DNA of 21,012 bases from Planctomycetota bacterium (GTDB taxonomy: Bacteria > Planctomycetota > Planctomycetia > Pirellulales > UBA1268), in assembly GCA_003670825.1 (NCBI GenBank), contig QWQL01000060.1:1-21012 (forward strand), given 5' to 3'. The translations under genes were made by a program, and so were the position numbers. The notes under the pieces were generated by a model that ran no database searches, was not told the DNA's origin, and was given only the letters and a program-made list of their open reading frames with translations. This document shows, one piece after another, positions 1 through 6,490 of the stretch. Position 1 is the stretch's first letter; every line of letters starts with the position of its first letter.

Positions 1-102
1 CTCGGTCGCCGCCCGCACGAACTCGTGCTCGTGGGTGACGATCCCGACCTCGACGTGGCCGCCGCCGGGCAGGCCGGTTGGCGGGCGATTCGCATCGGCT
101 GA
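1..102 (+). CDS. HAD-family hydrolase/phosphatase, C-terminal fragment (5' truncated by window edge)
   Basis: The first 33 codons form an open frame that ends at TGA 100-102. The peptide contains LVLVGDDPDLDVAAAGQAG, which fits HAD motif IV: a hydrophobic strand, then GDDPxxD with the Mg-binding aspartates, then an Ala/Gly-rich helix. It is followed by a short strand, WRAIRIG, of the kind that ends many HAD phosphatases. The family hydrolyses phosphomonoesters through an aspartyl-phosphate intermediate. The nucleophile motif and cap domain lie outside the window, so the substrate cannot be inferred. The gene converges on the minus-strand lepA region. Confidence 0.6.
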   Translation, partial: LGRRPHELVLVGDDPDLDVAAAGQAGWRAIRIG

Positions 103-130
103 CCAATCAGGTCGCTGGCCTGCCGGCACG

Positions 131-361
131 TCAGGCGGCGGCTCGTCCGGCAGGGCGGCAGGCGACAGCGAGCACGAGCGGCCGGCGGCCAAGCCGGTCG
201 GAGAGCGTTTCGGCGAACAGTCGCACGACCGCCGCGACGGCATTGGCCACGCCGTCGATCAGGCCGATGTCGAAGGCCGTGCCGCCGACCGACGGAAGCG
301 CGAACGATTCCCGCGAGAAGACATCCGCCGTCCCGGCCGCGGTAGCGCACCGGGCCAAGAA
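131..361 (-). pseudogene. Coding-like remnant downstream of lepA; possibly a NuoL C-terminal relic
   Basis: This minus-strand frame is open from inside lepA down to TGA 131-133, and its codons between 361 and 134 have a strongly G/C third position, like real genes here. The peptide carries the stretch FDIGLIDGVANAVAAVVR. Its D-x-G-[LV]-I-D-G-x-x-N pattern resembles the C-terminal amphipathic segment of NuoL-type complex I subunits. The following LSDRLGRRP also resembles MFS motif A, so the assignment is ambiguous. No convincing start codon or ribosome binding site was seen downstream of the lepA stop. A decayed gene tail is more likely than a functional gene. This is inference only. Confidence 0.25.
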
Positions 362-363
362 CC

Positions 364-2169
364 TCACTGCCGGTCGGCCCCGGTGTCGAGCACCGCCATG
401 AAGGCCTTCTGCGGAATGTCTACTGAGCCGATGCTCTTCATCCGCTTCTTGCCCTCCTTCTGCTTCGCCCAGAGCTTCTTCTTTCGCGAGATGTCGCCGC
501 CGTAGCACTTGGCCGTGACGTTCTTCCGCATCGCGGAGATCGTCTCGCGGGCGATCACCTTCGTGCCGATGGCAGCCTGCAAGGCGATCTCGAACATATG
601 GCGGTCGATCTCGCCGCGGAGTTTCTTGACGATCGCCCGGCCGCGGCGGTCGGCATCACGCCGGTCGCAGATGATCGAGAGCGCGTCGACCAGCTTACCC
701 CCCACGAGGATGTCGAGCCGCACGAGTTCAGCCGGGAAATAGCCCACCAGTTCGTAGTCCATGGTGCCGTAGCCCCGAGTCACGCTCTTGAGCTTGTCAT
801 GGAGGTCGTAGATCACCTCGCCGAGCGGCAGGTCAAAGGTGAGCATCGCCCGGGTCGGGGAGAGGTACTCCGTCTTCAAGTAGGTGCCGCGGCGATCGGT
901 GCAGAGTTGCATGACCGGGCCAATCTGCTCCACCGGCACGAGGAAGTTGGTCCGCACGATCGGCTGGAGAAACTCTTCAATCTGCCCAGTATCGGGCACG
1001 TCCTGCGGGTTGGTGATGTCGATCGTCTCGCCGGTCGTCTTCTTGATGCGGTAGGTGACGTTTGGGGCGGTCTGCACGAGGTCGAGATCGTGCTCTTTCT
1101 CCAGCCGCTGCTGGATGATCTCCATGTGCAGGAGGCCGAGGAAGCCGCAGCGGAAGCCGAAGCCAAGAGCCTCGCTGCTTTCGGGCGCGTATTCAAAGGA
1201 GGGGTCGTTGATCGAGAGCTTTTCCAGCGCGTCGCGGAGTTCCTCGAAGTTTTCCCCTTCGCTCGGATAGAGCCCGCAGTACACCATCCGCTGCGGCGGC
1301 TTGTAGCCCGGCATCGGCGAGGCGGCGTGGTCTCCCGGGATCGTGACGGTGTCGCCGATGTGCACCTGCTTGACGTCCTTGATGTTGCACACCAGGTAGC
1401 CCACCTGCCCCGCCGAGAGCTTCTCGCAGGCCCGCCGCTGGGGCACGAACTGCCCCAGTTCGAGCACCTCGTGGGTGACGCCCGTCTCCAGGAAGCGGAT
1501 CTTCTGCCCCTTGGTGATCGTGCCGTCGACGAGTCGCACGTAGGTGATCGCCCCGCGGTAACTGTCGTAGTGGCTGTCGAAGATCAACGCCCGCAGGATT
1601 GCATCGGGATCACCGCTGGGGGGCGGAACCCGCTCGATAATCGCGGCCAGCAGTTCGTCGATGCCGATGCCGGTCTTGGCACTGGCCTTGATCACCTCGG
1701 CGGGATCGACGGCGAGGCTCTGCTCCATCTCCTGAAGCACCTGATCGACGCGGGCGTGCACGAGGTCGACCTTGTTGATCACCGGCACGATCGTCAGGTC
1801 GAGGTTGATCGCCGCGTAGGCGTTGGCCACCGTCTGGGCCTCGACTCCCTGGAAAGCGTCGACGAGCAACAGCGCGCCTTCGCAGCAGGCGAGGCTCCGC
1901 GAGACCTCGTAGTGAAAATCGACGTGGCCGGGCGTGTCGATGAGGTTGAGCTCGTACCGCTCGCCCTGATACCGGTACTCCATCCGCACCGCCCGGGCCT
2001 TGATCGTGATTCCCCGCTGCCGCTCGAGCTCCATGTCATCGAGCATCTGCTCCTTGAGCTGACGCTTTTCCACCGTGCCGGTCGACTCCAACAGGCGGTC
2101 GGCTAGCGTGCTTTTGCCATGGTCGATGTGGGCGATGATCGAAAAATTGCGGATGTGTTTGCAGTCCAT
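364..2169 (-). CDS. lepA: Elongation factor 4 (LepA), ribosome-associated GTPase
   Basis: EF4 is a translational GTPase that acts on stalled or pre-translocation ribosomes. The 601-residue product matches the family length of about 600. Visible G motifs are AHIDHGKST (residues 13-21, P-loop), the RGITIK switch I region (52-57), DTPGH (78-82), NKVD (132-135) and SAKTG (163-167). The C-terminal EF4-specific tail has the typical KKKLWAKQKEGKKRMK stretch. The start is ATG 2169, giving MDCKHIRNF directly before the G domain. The open frame continues upstream to 2445, but that part overlaps the ROK kinase gene and does not look like EF4. The ROK gene ends only 17 bp upstream, so co-transcription is likely. 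Confidence 0.97.
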   Translation of the reverse strand: MDCKHIRNFSIIAHIDHGKSTLADRLLESTGTVEKRQLKEQMLDDMELERQRGITIKARAVRMEYRYQGERYELNLIDTPGHVDFHYEVSRSLACCEGALLLVDAFQGVEAQTVANAYAAINLDLTIVPVINKVDLVHARVDQVLQEMEQSLAVDPAEVIKASAKTGIGIDELLAAIIERVPPPSGDPDAILRALIFDSHYDSYRGAITYVRLVDGTITKGQKIRFLETGVTHEVLELGQFVPQRRACEKLSAGQVGYLVCNIKDVKQVHIGDTVTIPGDHAASPMPGYKPPQRMVYCGLYPSEGENFEELRDALEKLSINDPSFEYAPESSEALGFGFRCGFLGLLHMEIIQQRLEKEHDLDLVQTAPNVTYRIKKTTGETIDITNPQDVPDTGQIEEFLQPIVRTNFLVPVEQIGPVMQLCTDRRGTYLKTEYLSPTRAMLTFDLPLGEVIYDLHDKLKSVTRGYGTMDYELVGYFPAELVRLDILVGGKLVDALSIICDRRDADRRGRAIVKKLRGEIDRHMFEIALQAAIGTKVIARETISAMRKNVTAKCYGGDISRKKKLWAKQKEGKKRMKSIGSVDIPQKAFMAVLDTGADRQ

Positions 2170-2186
2170 GACAAGATTGTACCGTG

Positions 2187-3221
2187 TTAGGACTGCCGAC
2201 GGTGATCGAGCCGGGCGAGGCCGGCGGCGCCGATCGATCCGGCGTCGCCACCAAGGCTGGCGTAGCGGATCGAGGTCCGGCGGGCGAGCACAGGAAACGT
2301 GCGGCGGCAGACCTCCTCGCGGACACGCTCGAGAAACGCCCGCCCTACCGGATGCTCCTCCCGGCCAAAGGTCATCGCCCCGCCGATCACCACCGCCTCC
2401 GGATCGATGGTGTGCATGAACGTCACGATGCCGATCCCCAGCCACCGGGCCGCCTCCATCAGCACACCCATGGCGAGGGCGTCGCCGGCCCCCGCCTCAC
2501 GGGCAATCACCACGGGGGTCAGCGCCTCGCCGGCAGCCACTGCCGCGGCGAGCGAGCCGGTGCCCCCGGCGGCCAACGCCTCGGCGGCCAACGCCTTCAG
2601 CGATGTGGCGCTGGTGTAGGCCTCGAGGTGCCCGGGCTGGCCACAGGGGCAGACCCGCGCCGTCGGTGCGGGATCGACGATGATGTGGCCGCACTCCGAG
2701 CCGTGGCTGTGAGCCCCCTCGACGTTGAGGTCGCCGATAATGATCCCGCCACCGACGCCGGTGCCGAGCGTGAGCAGCACCAGCGACGACGAACCGCGGG
2801 CCGACCCCACCCAGTACTCGCCATAGCCTGCCGCGTTGGCGTCGTTGGCAAACGTCACCTCGCAACCAGCATGAGCCGCCACCCGGTCGCGGAGCGGAAA
2901 GTCGTCCCAGCCGGGGAGGTTGCCGGCGCGGACGATCGTCCCGGCGGGAATGTCGAGCGGACCGGGAGATCCAAGGCCCACCCGGGCGACGTCGGTCGTG
3001 GCAATACCGGCGCGGCCCGCGAGCGTGTGGACCGCCCGACCCATCCGGGCCGCCGCATCCTCCGGGCCGCGGGCCGCGTGCGTCGGCTCAGTGTGGAACT
3101 CGACGATCCGCCCCAGATCGTCGAGGATCGCGGCTTTGATGTTGGTGCCGCCGAGGTCGATACCCGCGTAGAACGGCCGAGTGGCCTCGGACAGCGGCAG
3201 GAGCGTGCGGTCGGAACTCAT
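2187..3221 (-). CDS. ROK-family sugar kinase (glucokinase-like)
   Basis: ROK kinases phosphorylate glucose or other hexoses and N-acetylated sugars in the cytoplasm using ATP. The 344-residue protein has the N-terminal phosphate loop DLGGTN (22-27), the sugar-binding and catalytic segment FANDANAAGYGE with the expected base Asp127, the ATP-binding LGTGVGGGI (152-160) and the ROK ExGH motif (Glu176-His179). The zinc motif reads CPCGQPGHLE (191-200): the usual third cysteine of CxCGxxGCxE is His198. The start ATG overlaps the stop of the upstream lipoprotein gene (ATGA), indicating translational coupling. Glucokinase is the commonest role for this architecture, but the sugar is not proven by sequence. 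Confidence 0.9.
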   Translation of the reverse strand: MSSDRTLLPLSEATRPFYAGIDLGGTNIKAAILDDLGRIVEFHTEPTHAARGPEDAAARMGRAVHTLAGRAGIATTDVARVGLGSPGPLDIPAGTIVRAGNLPGWDDFPLRDRVAAHAGCEVTFANDANAAGYGEYWVGSARGSSSLVLLTLGTGVGGGIIIGDLNVEGAHSHGSECGHIIVDPAPTARVCPCGQPGHLEAYTSATSLKALAAEALAAGGTGSLAAAVAAGEALTPVVIAREAGAGDALAMGVLMEAARWLGIGIVTFMHTIDPEAVVIGGAMTFGREEHPVGRAFLERVREEVCRRTFPVLARRTSIRYASLGGDAGSIGAAGLARLDHRRQS

Positions 3222-3673
3222 ACCGTGGTCATGAGCCAGGCATCAACCTCCGCAAGCATGATTGGGCCCGTGCCGGGCCCGCCGGCAGTGCGCGATGGAT
3301 CGCCACGTTTGGCCTTTTCATTGCGTCCGACCTTGTCACTCGGCGTCGGGCTCGGCTCCGAGTTCGGCTCGACGGCTGGTGCCTCAGGTGGAGCCGGCTT
3401 CGGCTGCTCGATCGGCTGCTCCGTCGGCTGCTCCGTCGGCTGCTCCGTCGGTGCCACATCGACCGCGCCGGCTGCAGGGGTCGCGGGCGTCGCACCGGTG
3501 GCCGGCGCCATTTCGATGGTCTCGATCTCGACCACATCCTCTCGGGCGATCGGGCCGCCGGCGGGGGCGCAGCCGGTCGAGCCCGCGATCGCGAGCATTC
3601 CCACGACCATCCACGAAACTGCCATGGAAGCCACTGTGCACCACGACGCCTGACGAACGACTGGCTTGATCAC
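3218..3673 (-). CDS. Small proline-rich lipoprotein, function unknown
   Basis: This 151-residue protein has an N-terminal hydrophobic segment (about residues 13-34) ending in a lipobox-like GSTGC, consistent with lipid attachment at Cys35. The mature part is low-complexity, rich in Pro, Ala, Thr and Glu, with a tandem T/I-E-Q-P tetrapeptide repeat around residues 75-90 encoded by a 12-bp DNA repeat. No enzymatic motif is visible, and a flexible linker or spacer role is only a guess. The chosen start is GTG 3673, which has GGAG on the minus strand nine bases upstream. An internal ATG (residue 17) would shorten the signal peptide. It is the first gene of a probable lipoprotein-ROK-lepA operon. 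Confidence 0.7.
   Translation of the reverse strand: MIKPVVRQASWCTVASMAVSWMVVGMLAIAGSTGCAPAGGPIAREDVVEIETIEMAPATGATPATPAAGAVDVAPTEQPTEQPTEQPIEQPKPAPPEAPAVEPNSEPSPTPSDKVGRNEKAKRGDPSRTAGGPGTGPIMLAEVDAWLMTTV
3401..3448 (-). repeat. 12-bp tandem repeat (4 units) inside the lipoprotein gene
   Basis: On the plus strand the unit is CGGCTGCTCCGT, present three times exactly (3413-3448) and once with changes (CGGCTGCTCGAT, 3401-3412). On the minus strand it encodes repeated (T/I)EQP tetrapeptides. Because the unit is a multiple of three, slippage would lengthen or shorten the linker without breaking the frame. Confidence 0.9.
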
Positions 3674-3687
3674 GAAACTCGCTCCTG

Positions 3688-3712
3688 AAAAAGTCTGAGA
3701 CCTCGTCTTTTT
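3688..3712. promoter_or_regulatory. Imperfect palindrome in the lipoprotein-ROK-lepA leader region
   Basis: A 25-bp imperfect palindrome begins with AAAAAG and ends with CTTTTT. It lies just upstream (minus-strand sense) of the GTG start at 3673. It sits between two copies of the 11-mer CACGAAACTCG (3671-3681 and 3715-3725, plus-strand sequence), spaced 44 bp apart. This could be an operator or leader structure for the operon, but no promoter boxes are clear. Confidence 0.25.
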
Positions 3713-3781
3713 GCCACGAAACTCGTCCCCAGAGTTTAGGCCAGTGGCGGATCTGGAAAAGTGCCCGAGCCGGCCACCCGG

Positions 3782-4282
3782 CTACCGCCGCCCGCGAACG
3801 AGGTCGGGCATGACCAGCCACTCGAGGTCGCCGGGGTGCCCCAGGCCGTCGGCGAAGGCGATCGACGCCACGGCCCCCTTGTCCATGCGGATCGCCGCTG
3901 ACCCGTCGCCGATCGAGAGGGCCACCAACCGGCCCACGCATGGGGCATGCCCCACCCAGGCGACGCTGGCGGCATCCTGCGCGATCGTCCACTCGACGAT
4001 CGCATGCCAGTCGGATCCAGGCGCCAGCGCATCGACCACGACCACCGGAGGCTGTCCGGCCAGTTCCTCCGCCAGGATCTCGGCGGTCTGCCGGGTGCGG
4101 ACCAGCGGGCTCGTCGCGATCAGGTCGACCGCCATACCCGCCCGCGCGAGCCGCTGCACGAGCCGGGCGAATCGGCGGCGTCCCTTGCGGGTGAGCGGTC
4201 GAGCATGGTCATCACCGTCTGCGGCCACGTCTTCGGCGACGGCATGACGGATCACGTATAGCTGGGTGGTGAGCAGGGCCAT
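3782..4282 (-). CDS. sixA: SixA-like phosphohistidine phosphatase (histidine phosphatase superfamily)
   Basis: The 166-residue protein opens with TTQLYVIRHAVAED, the RHG/RHA motif whose histidine is phosphorylated in catalysis. It continues with ARPLTRKGRRRF, ATSPLVRTRQTAEIL and VAWVGHAPCVGRL, which carries the second catalytic histidine. This order and the short length are those of SixA, which dephosphorylates phosphohistidine on partners such as HPt domains or PTS proteins. The start is ATG 4282, leaving only five residues before the core; the open frame extends upstream to 4318, but that stretch is basic and unlike the family. The gene ends a trmH / RNase HII-like / sixA minus-strand series, 63 bp after the RNase HII-like gene. 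Confidence 0.85.
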   Translation of the reverse strand: MALLTTQLYVIRHAVAEDVAADGDDHARPLTRKGRRRFARLVQRLARAGMAVDLIATSPLVRTRQTAEILAEELAGQPPVVVVDALAPGSDWHAIVEWTIAQDAASVAWVGHAPCVGRLVALSIGDGSAAIRMDKGAVASIAFADGLGHPGDLEWLVMPDLVRGRR

Positions 4283-4321
4283 GGCGGGGATTCTCGCCTT
4301 CCCTCGCCGGGTCCACAAGCC

Positions 4322-4341
4322 GACCGGCGCCTCCGCCGGTC
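4322..4341. terminator. Short GC-rich hairpin between the RNase HII-like and sixA genes
   Basis: A perfect 8-bp inverted repeat (GACCGGCG / CGCCGGTC) with a 4-base loop lies four bases past the RNase HII-like stop codon in the minus-strand direction. No T-run follows, so it may be an attenuator, an mRNA-stability hairpin or a weak terminator. Confidence 0.35.
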
Positions 4342-4345
4342 ATGG

Positions 4346-5290
4346 TCATGCCCTTCGCCAGAGGTCGTCCCAGGCGAGCCCCGCCCCCCGCACCGTCTCG
4401 TCGGCGTCACTTCGCCATCGCGCCGCGTCCACGGGATAGCCGGCGGTCGGCCGCAGGCCGGCCTGGCGGCCGCACCAGTGCTCGTTGAAGGCGGCCATCG
4501 AGAGCTCACGCGCGTACTTCGCCGTCATGCTCGCCAGCGCGACGGGGAGCCGCGACTCGCCCCGCACCGAAAACTCGATCCGGCAGGTGGCCGCGGGGAG
4601 ATGATACGCCGACCACTCGGGCGTCTCGGCGACCACCTGTACGAGCGGGGCGGCAAAGGAATGTGAAACGAGCGGCGCATACCGGCGGCGTCCGCCGTGG
4701 CGATCGCACCACACGACCACCGGGCCGGGCTTGGCGGCACTCACGAGCGCGGCGGCGAGATCGAGCGTCGCGCGGGAGAGGATGTCGCTCTTGTTGAAAC
4801 CGGCGTCGAGCAGGGCGTTGAACTCGCGCGGCTGGATGATCCGAAACTGCACGGCCCGCAGGTCGACACCCCGGGCAGCCAGGTGCCCCCCCGCCACCGC
4901 GGCGGAGTCGAGGCACTGCTCGCGGGAGCAGGCCCGGGGGACGAGCAGGGCCGCGACCTCGGCATGTTCCGCGACGTCGGCGGCGGGCGGGCCATCCGCC
5001 GGATGGCTGGCGGCCAGCGCGGCCGCGAACGCCCGCCACGTGGCGGGCAGGGATCCCATGGCGATCCCCGCGGCTGCCAGCACGCCCCGCTCCAACGCAG
5101 ACAAGCCGGCCCCGCCCCGAAAGATCTGCTTCGAATCGCCCCAGAGTCCAGCCAGGTCGGCGGCGACCGCCGTGAACACGCCGTCGACGTCGTCTGCCGC
5201 GGCCGCAACCTCCCAGGCCGTGGCGGCCACCACGAGCGGCCCGAGGTTCGGTCCGTAGCCAGCTTCGTCGGTGCCGACGACGAGCGTCAC
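4346..5290 (-). CDS. Divergent RNase HII-like ribonuclease
   Basis: Type 2 RNases H cut RNA in RNA-DNA hybrids. The 314-residue protein starts with VGTDEAGYGPNLGPLVVAA, matching the DEAGRGP box of RNase HII with catalytic Asp8 and Glu9. It also has DSK (52-54, as in DSKKL), a candidate third acidic residue Asp196 in VVVWCDRHGGRRRY, and ASMTAKYAREL (253-263), which parallels the family ASIxAKVxRD motif. It is about 100 residues longer than typical RNase HII because of insertions between these motifs. The start is GTG 5290, whose GTGA overlaps the stop of the trmH-like gene. Homologous recombination or replication repair roles are not shown; catalysis on RNA-DNA is inferred from motifs only. 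Confidence 0.75.
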   Translation of the reverse strand: MTLVVGTDEAGYGPNLGPLVVAATAWEVAAAADDVDGVFTAVAADLAGLWGDSKQIFRGGAGLSALERGVLAAAGIAMGSLPATWRAFAAALAASHPADGPPAADVAEHAEVAALLVPRACSREQCLDSAAVAGGHLAARGVDLRAVQFRIIQPREFNALLDAGFNKSDILSRATLDLAAALVSAAKPGPVVVWCDRHGGRRRYAPLVSHSFAAPLVQVVAETPEWSAYHLPAATCRIEFSVRGESRLPVALASMTAKYARELSMAAFNEHWCGRQAGLRPTAGYPVDAARWRSDADETVRGAGLAWDDLWRRA

Positions 5291-5802
5291 GACGACTGCC
5301 CGCCACCCACCGGCCACTGCCGGCAGTATTCGTAGATGGCGATCGAGGTAGAGGTCGCCGTGTTGAGGCTGTGCGGCAGACCTGCCATCGGGATCTCGGC
5401 CACGCGGTCGAGGCGGTCGAGTTCGTCCTGCGTGAGACCCGCCCGTTCGTTGCCAATCACCAGCACGGTTTGGGCCGTGAAGCGAAAGTCGAACAGGCTC
5501 TCCGAACGGGTCGCCTGCTCCAACCCCACGATCTGGTATCCCTCGGCCCGCAGCCGATCGAGCACCGGCGGCAGGCTGCGATGCACCGCCACCTCGACCG
5601 ATTCCGCGCCGTCCCGCGCGATCCGGCCGTGCAGTCCGGCGGCGCCGCAGGCGATCACGCGGGCGATGCCGAAACAGCCGCAGGTGCGTACGATGTGAGA
5701 GAGATTCACGTGGCTTTGCATCACCGCGCAGGCCACGATCAGCTCGCGGGGCGCCGCGAGAACTTCGGGAGGCTTGTGACGAATGTGCTCGAACCGTGGC
5801 AT
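5287..5802 (-). CDS. SpoU/TrmH-family RNA 2'-O-ribose methyltransferase
   Basis: SPOUT enzymes transfer a methyl group from S-adenosylmethionine to a ribose 2'-OH in tRNA or rRNA, using a knotted C-terminal fold. The 171-residue protein contains all three SpoU motifs in order: NLSHIVRTCGCFGI (motif 1 with the conserved Asn and Arg), VLVIGNERAGL (motif 2) and IPMAGLPHSLNTATSTSIAIYEY (motif 3, close to the SLNVSVA consensus). It lacks the N-terminal substrate-binding extension of RlmB, so it resembles the short single-domain types, and the target nucleotide cannot be named. Its ATG overlaps, on the opposite strand, the likely ATG of the thioredoxin-like gene. The RNase HII-like gene follows with a 4-bp overlap. 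Confidence 0.88.
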   Translation of the reverse strand: MPRFEHIRHKPPEVLAAPRELIVACAVMQSHVNLSHIVRTCGCFGIARVIACGAAGLHGRIARDGAESVEVAVHRSLPPVLDRLRAEGYQIVGLEQATRSESLFDFRFTAQTVLVIGNERAGLTQDELDRLDRVAEIPMAGLPHSLNTATSTSIAIYEYCRQWPVGGGQSS

Positions 5803-6400
5803 GGCAGACCTGCTCCCGCGACGTCGCCGCGAACCTGGATTGTGCGGGAGGCGGGCCGCGCTGGGAATGCTCTGCGGTGCAGCCGCCAGCCTTGGCCTGG
5901 ATCGCGGTCATGCCGGCGCCCCCGCAGCGGGGATCGTGGTGCGGCTCGTCGACCACGACGGTCTGATGGCGGAGGTGGCCGCGCATCGTGGGAAGGTGGT
6001 GGTGCTCGACTGCTGGAGCACCTCCTGCCCGCCGTGCGTTAGGGAGTTCCCCAACCTCGTCAAACTCGCCGCCGCGCATTCCCCAGGCGTCGTCTGCCTG
6101 TCGCTGGCCTTCGAGTACGAGGGGATCGGTGCGGCCGAAGACTCGCTCCCCGCCGTCGGTGCGTTCCTGGAGCAGGTCGGGGCGCACGGCGTGATCAACA
6201 TGGCGTCCCGAGAGGAGGCCGATGCGATGTACCGGAAACTCGAGCTTGCGAGCGTGCCAGCGGTCGCTGTGTGGCGAGCCGATGGATCGCTGGCCGTCCG
6301 CTACGACGACGACTTTGCCGCCCGCACGCTCGGCCGGCCATTCACCTACGCCGACGTCGAGGCGACCGTCCGCGATCTGCTGGCGGGAGCAGACCGTTGA
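5801..6400 (+). CDS. Secreted thioredoxin-fold protein (TlpA/ResA-like)
   Basis: This is probably a periplasmic thiol-disulfide oxidoreductase. After an arginine-rich N-terminus there is a twin-arginine-like signal (GRRAALGML followed by an Ala/Gly-rich hydrophobic stretch). The thioredoxin domain follows, with VVVLDCWSTSCPPCVREFPNL, where CPPC is the redox pair. The later segment LASVPAVAVWRADG supplies the cis-proline region of the fold. The whole product is 199 residues from ATG 5801. An alternative ATG at 5783 adds six residues and has a better ribosome-binding site (GGGAGG at 5767-5772), but it would overlap the divergent methyltransferase gene by 20 bp. Substrates are unknown. Confidence 0.8.
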   Translation: MADLLPRRRREPGLCGRRAALGMLCGAAASLGLDRGHAGAPAAGIVVRLVDHDGLMAEVAAHRGKVVVLDCWSTSCPPCVREFPNLVKLAAAHSPGVVCLSLAFEYEGIGAAEDSLPAVGAFLEQVGAHGVINMASREEADAMYRKLELASVPAVAVWRADGSLAVRYDDDFAARTLGRPFTYADVEATVRDLLAGADR

Positions 6401-6490
6401 GCCGACCGCAGCGGCGGCGGTAGACTCCTGCCCACCGCTCTCGCCGCGACCGCCGCAAAACCGCCCCAGCATTCCCGGAGCCCTCCGACC

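Noticed and set aside
598..2106. Long plus-strand open frame (about 500 codons) opposite lepA
   Set aside because: It is fully antisense to a strongly conserved lepA gene, has no recognisable domain, and is rich in Val/Asp/His/Arg/Leu as expected from the reverse complement of high-GC coding DNA.
5291..6472. Upstream in-frame extension of the RNase HII-like gene
   Set aside because: The extension runs antisense to the thioredoxin-like gene and through the methyltransferase gene, while the GTG at 5290 overlaps the methyltransferase stop and opens exactly at the RNase HII motif.
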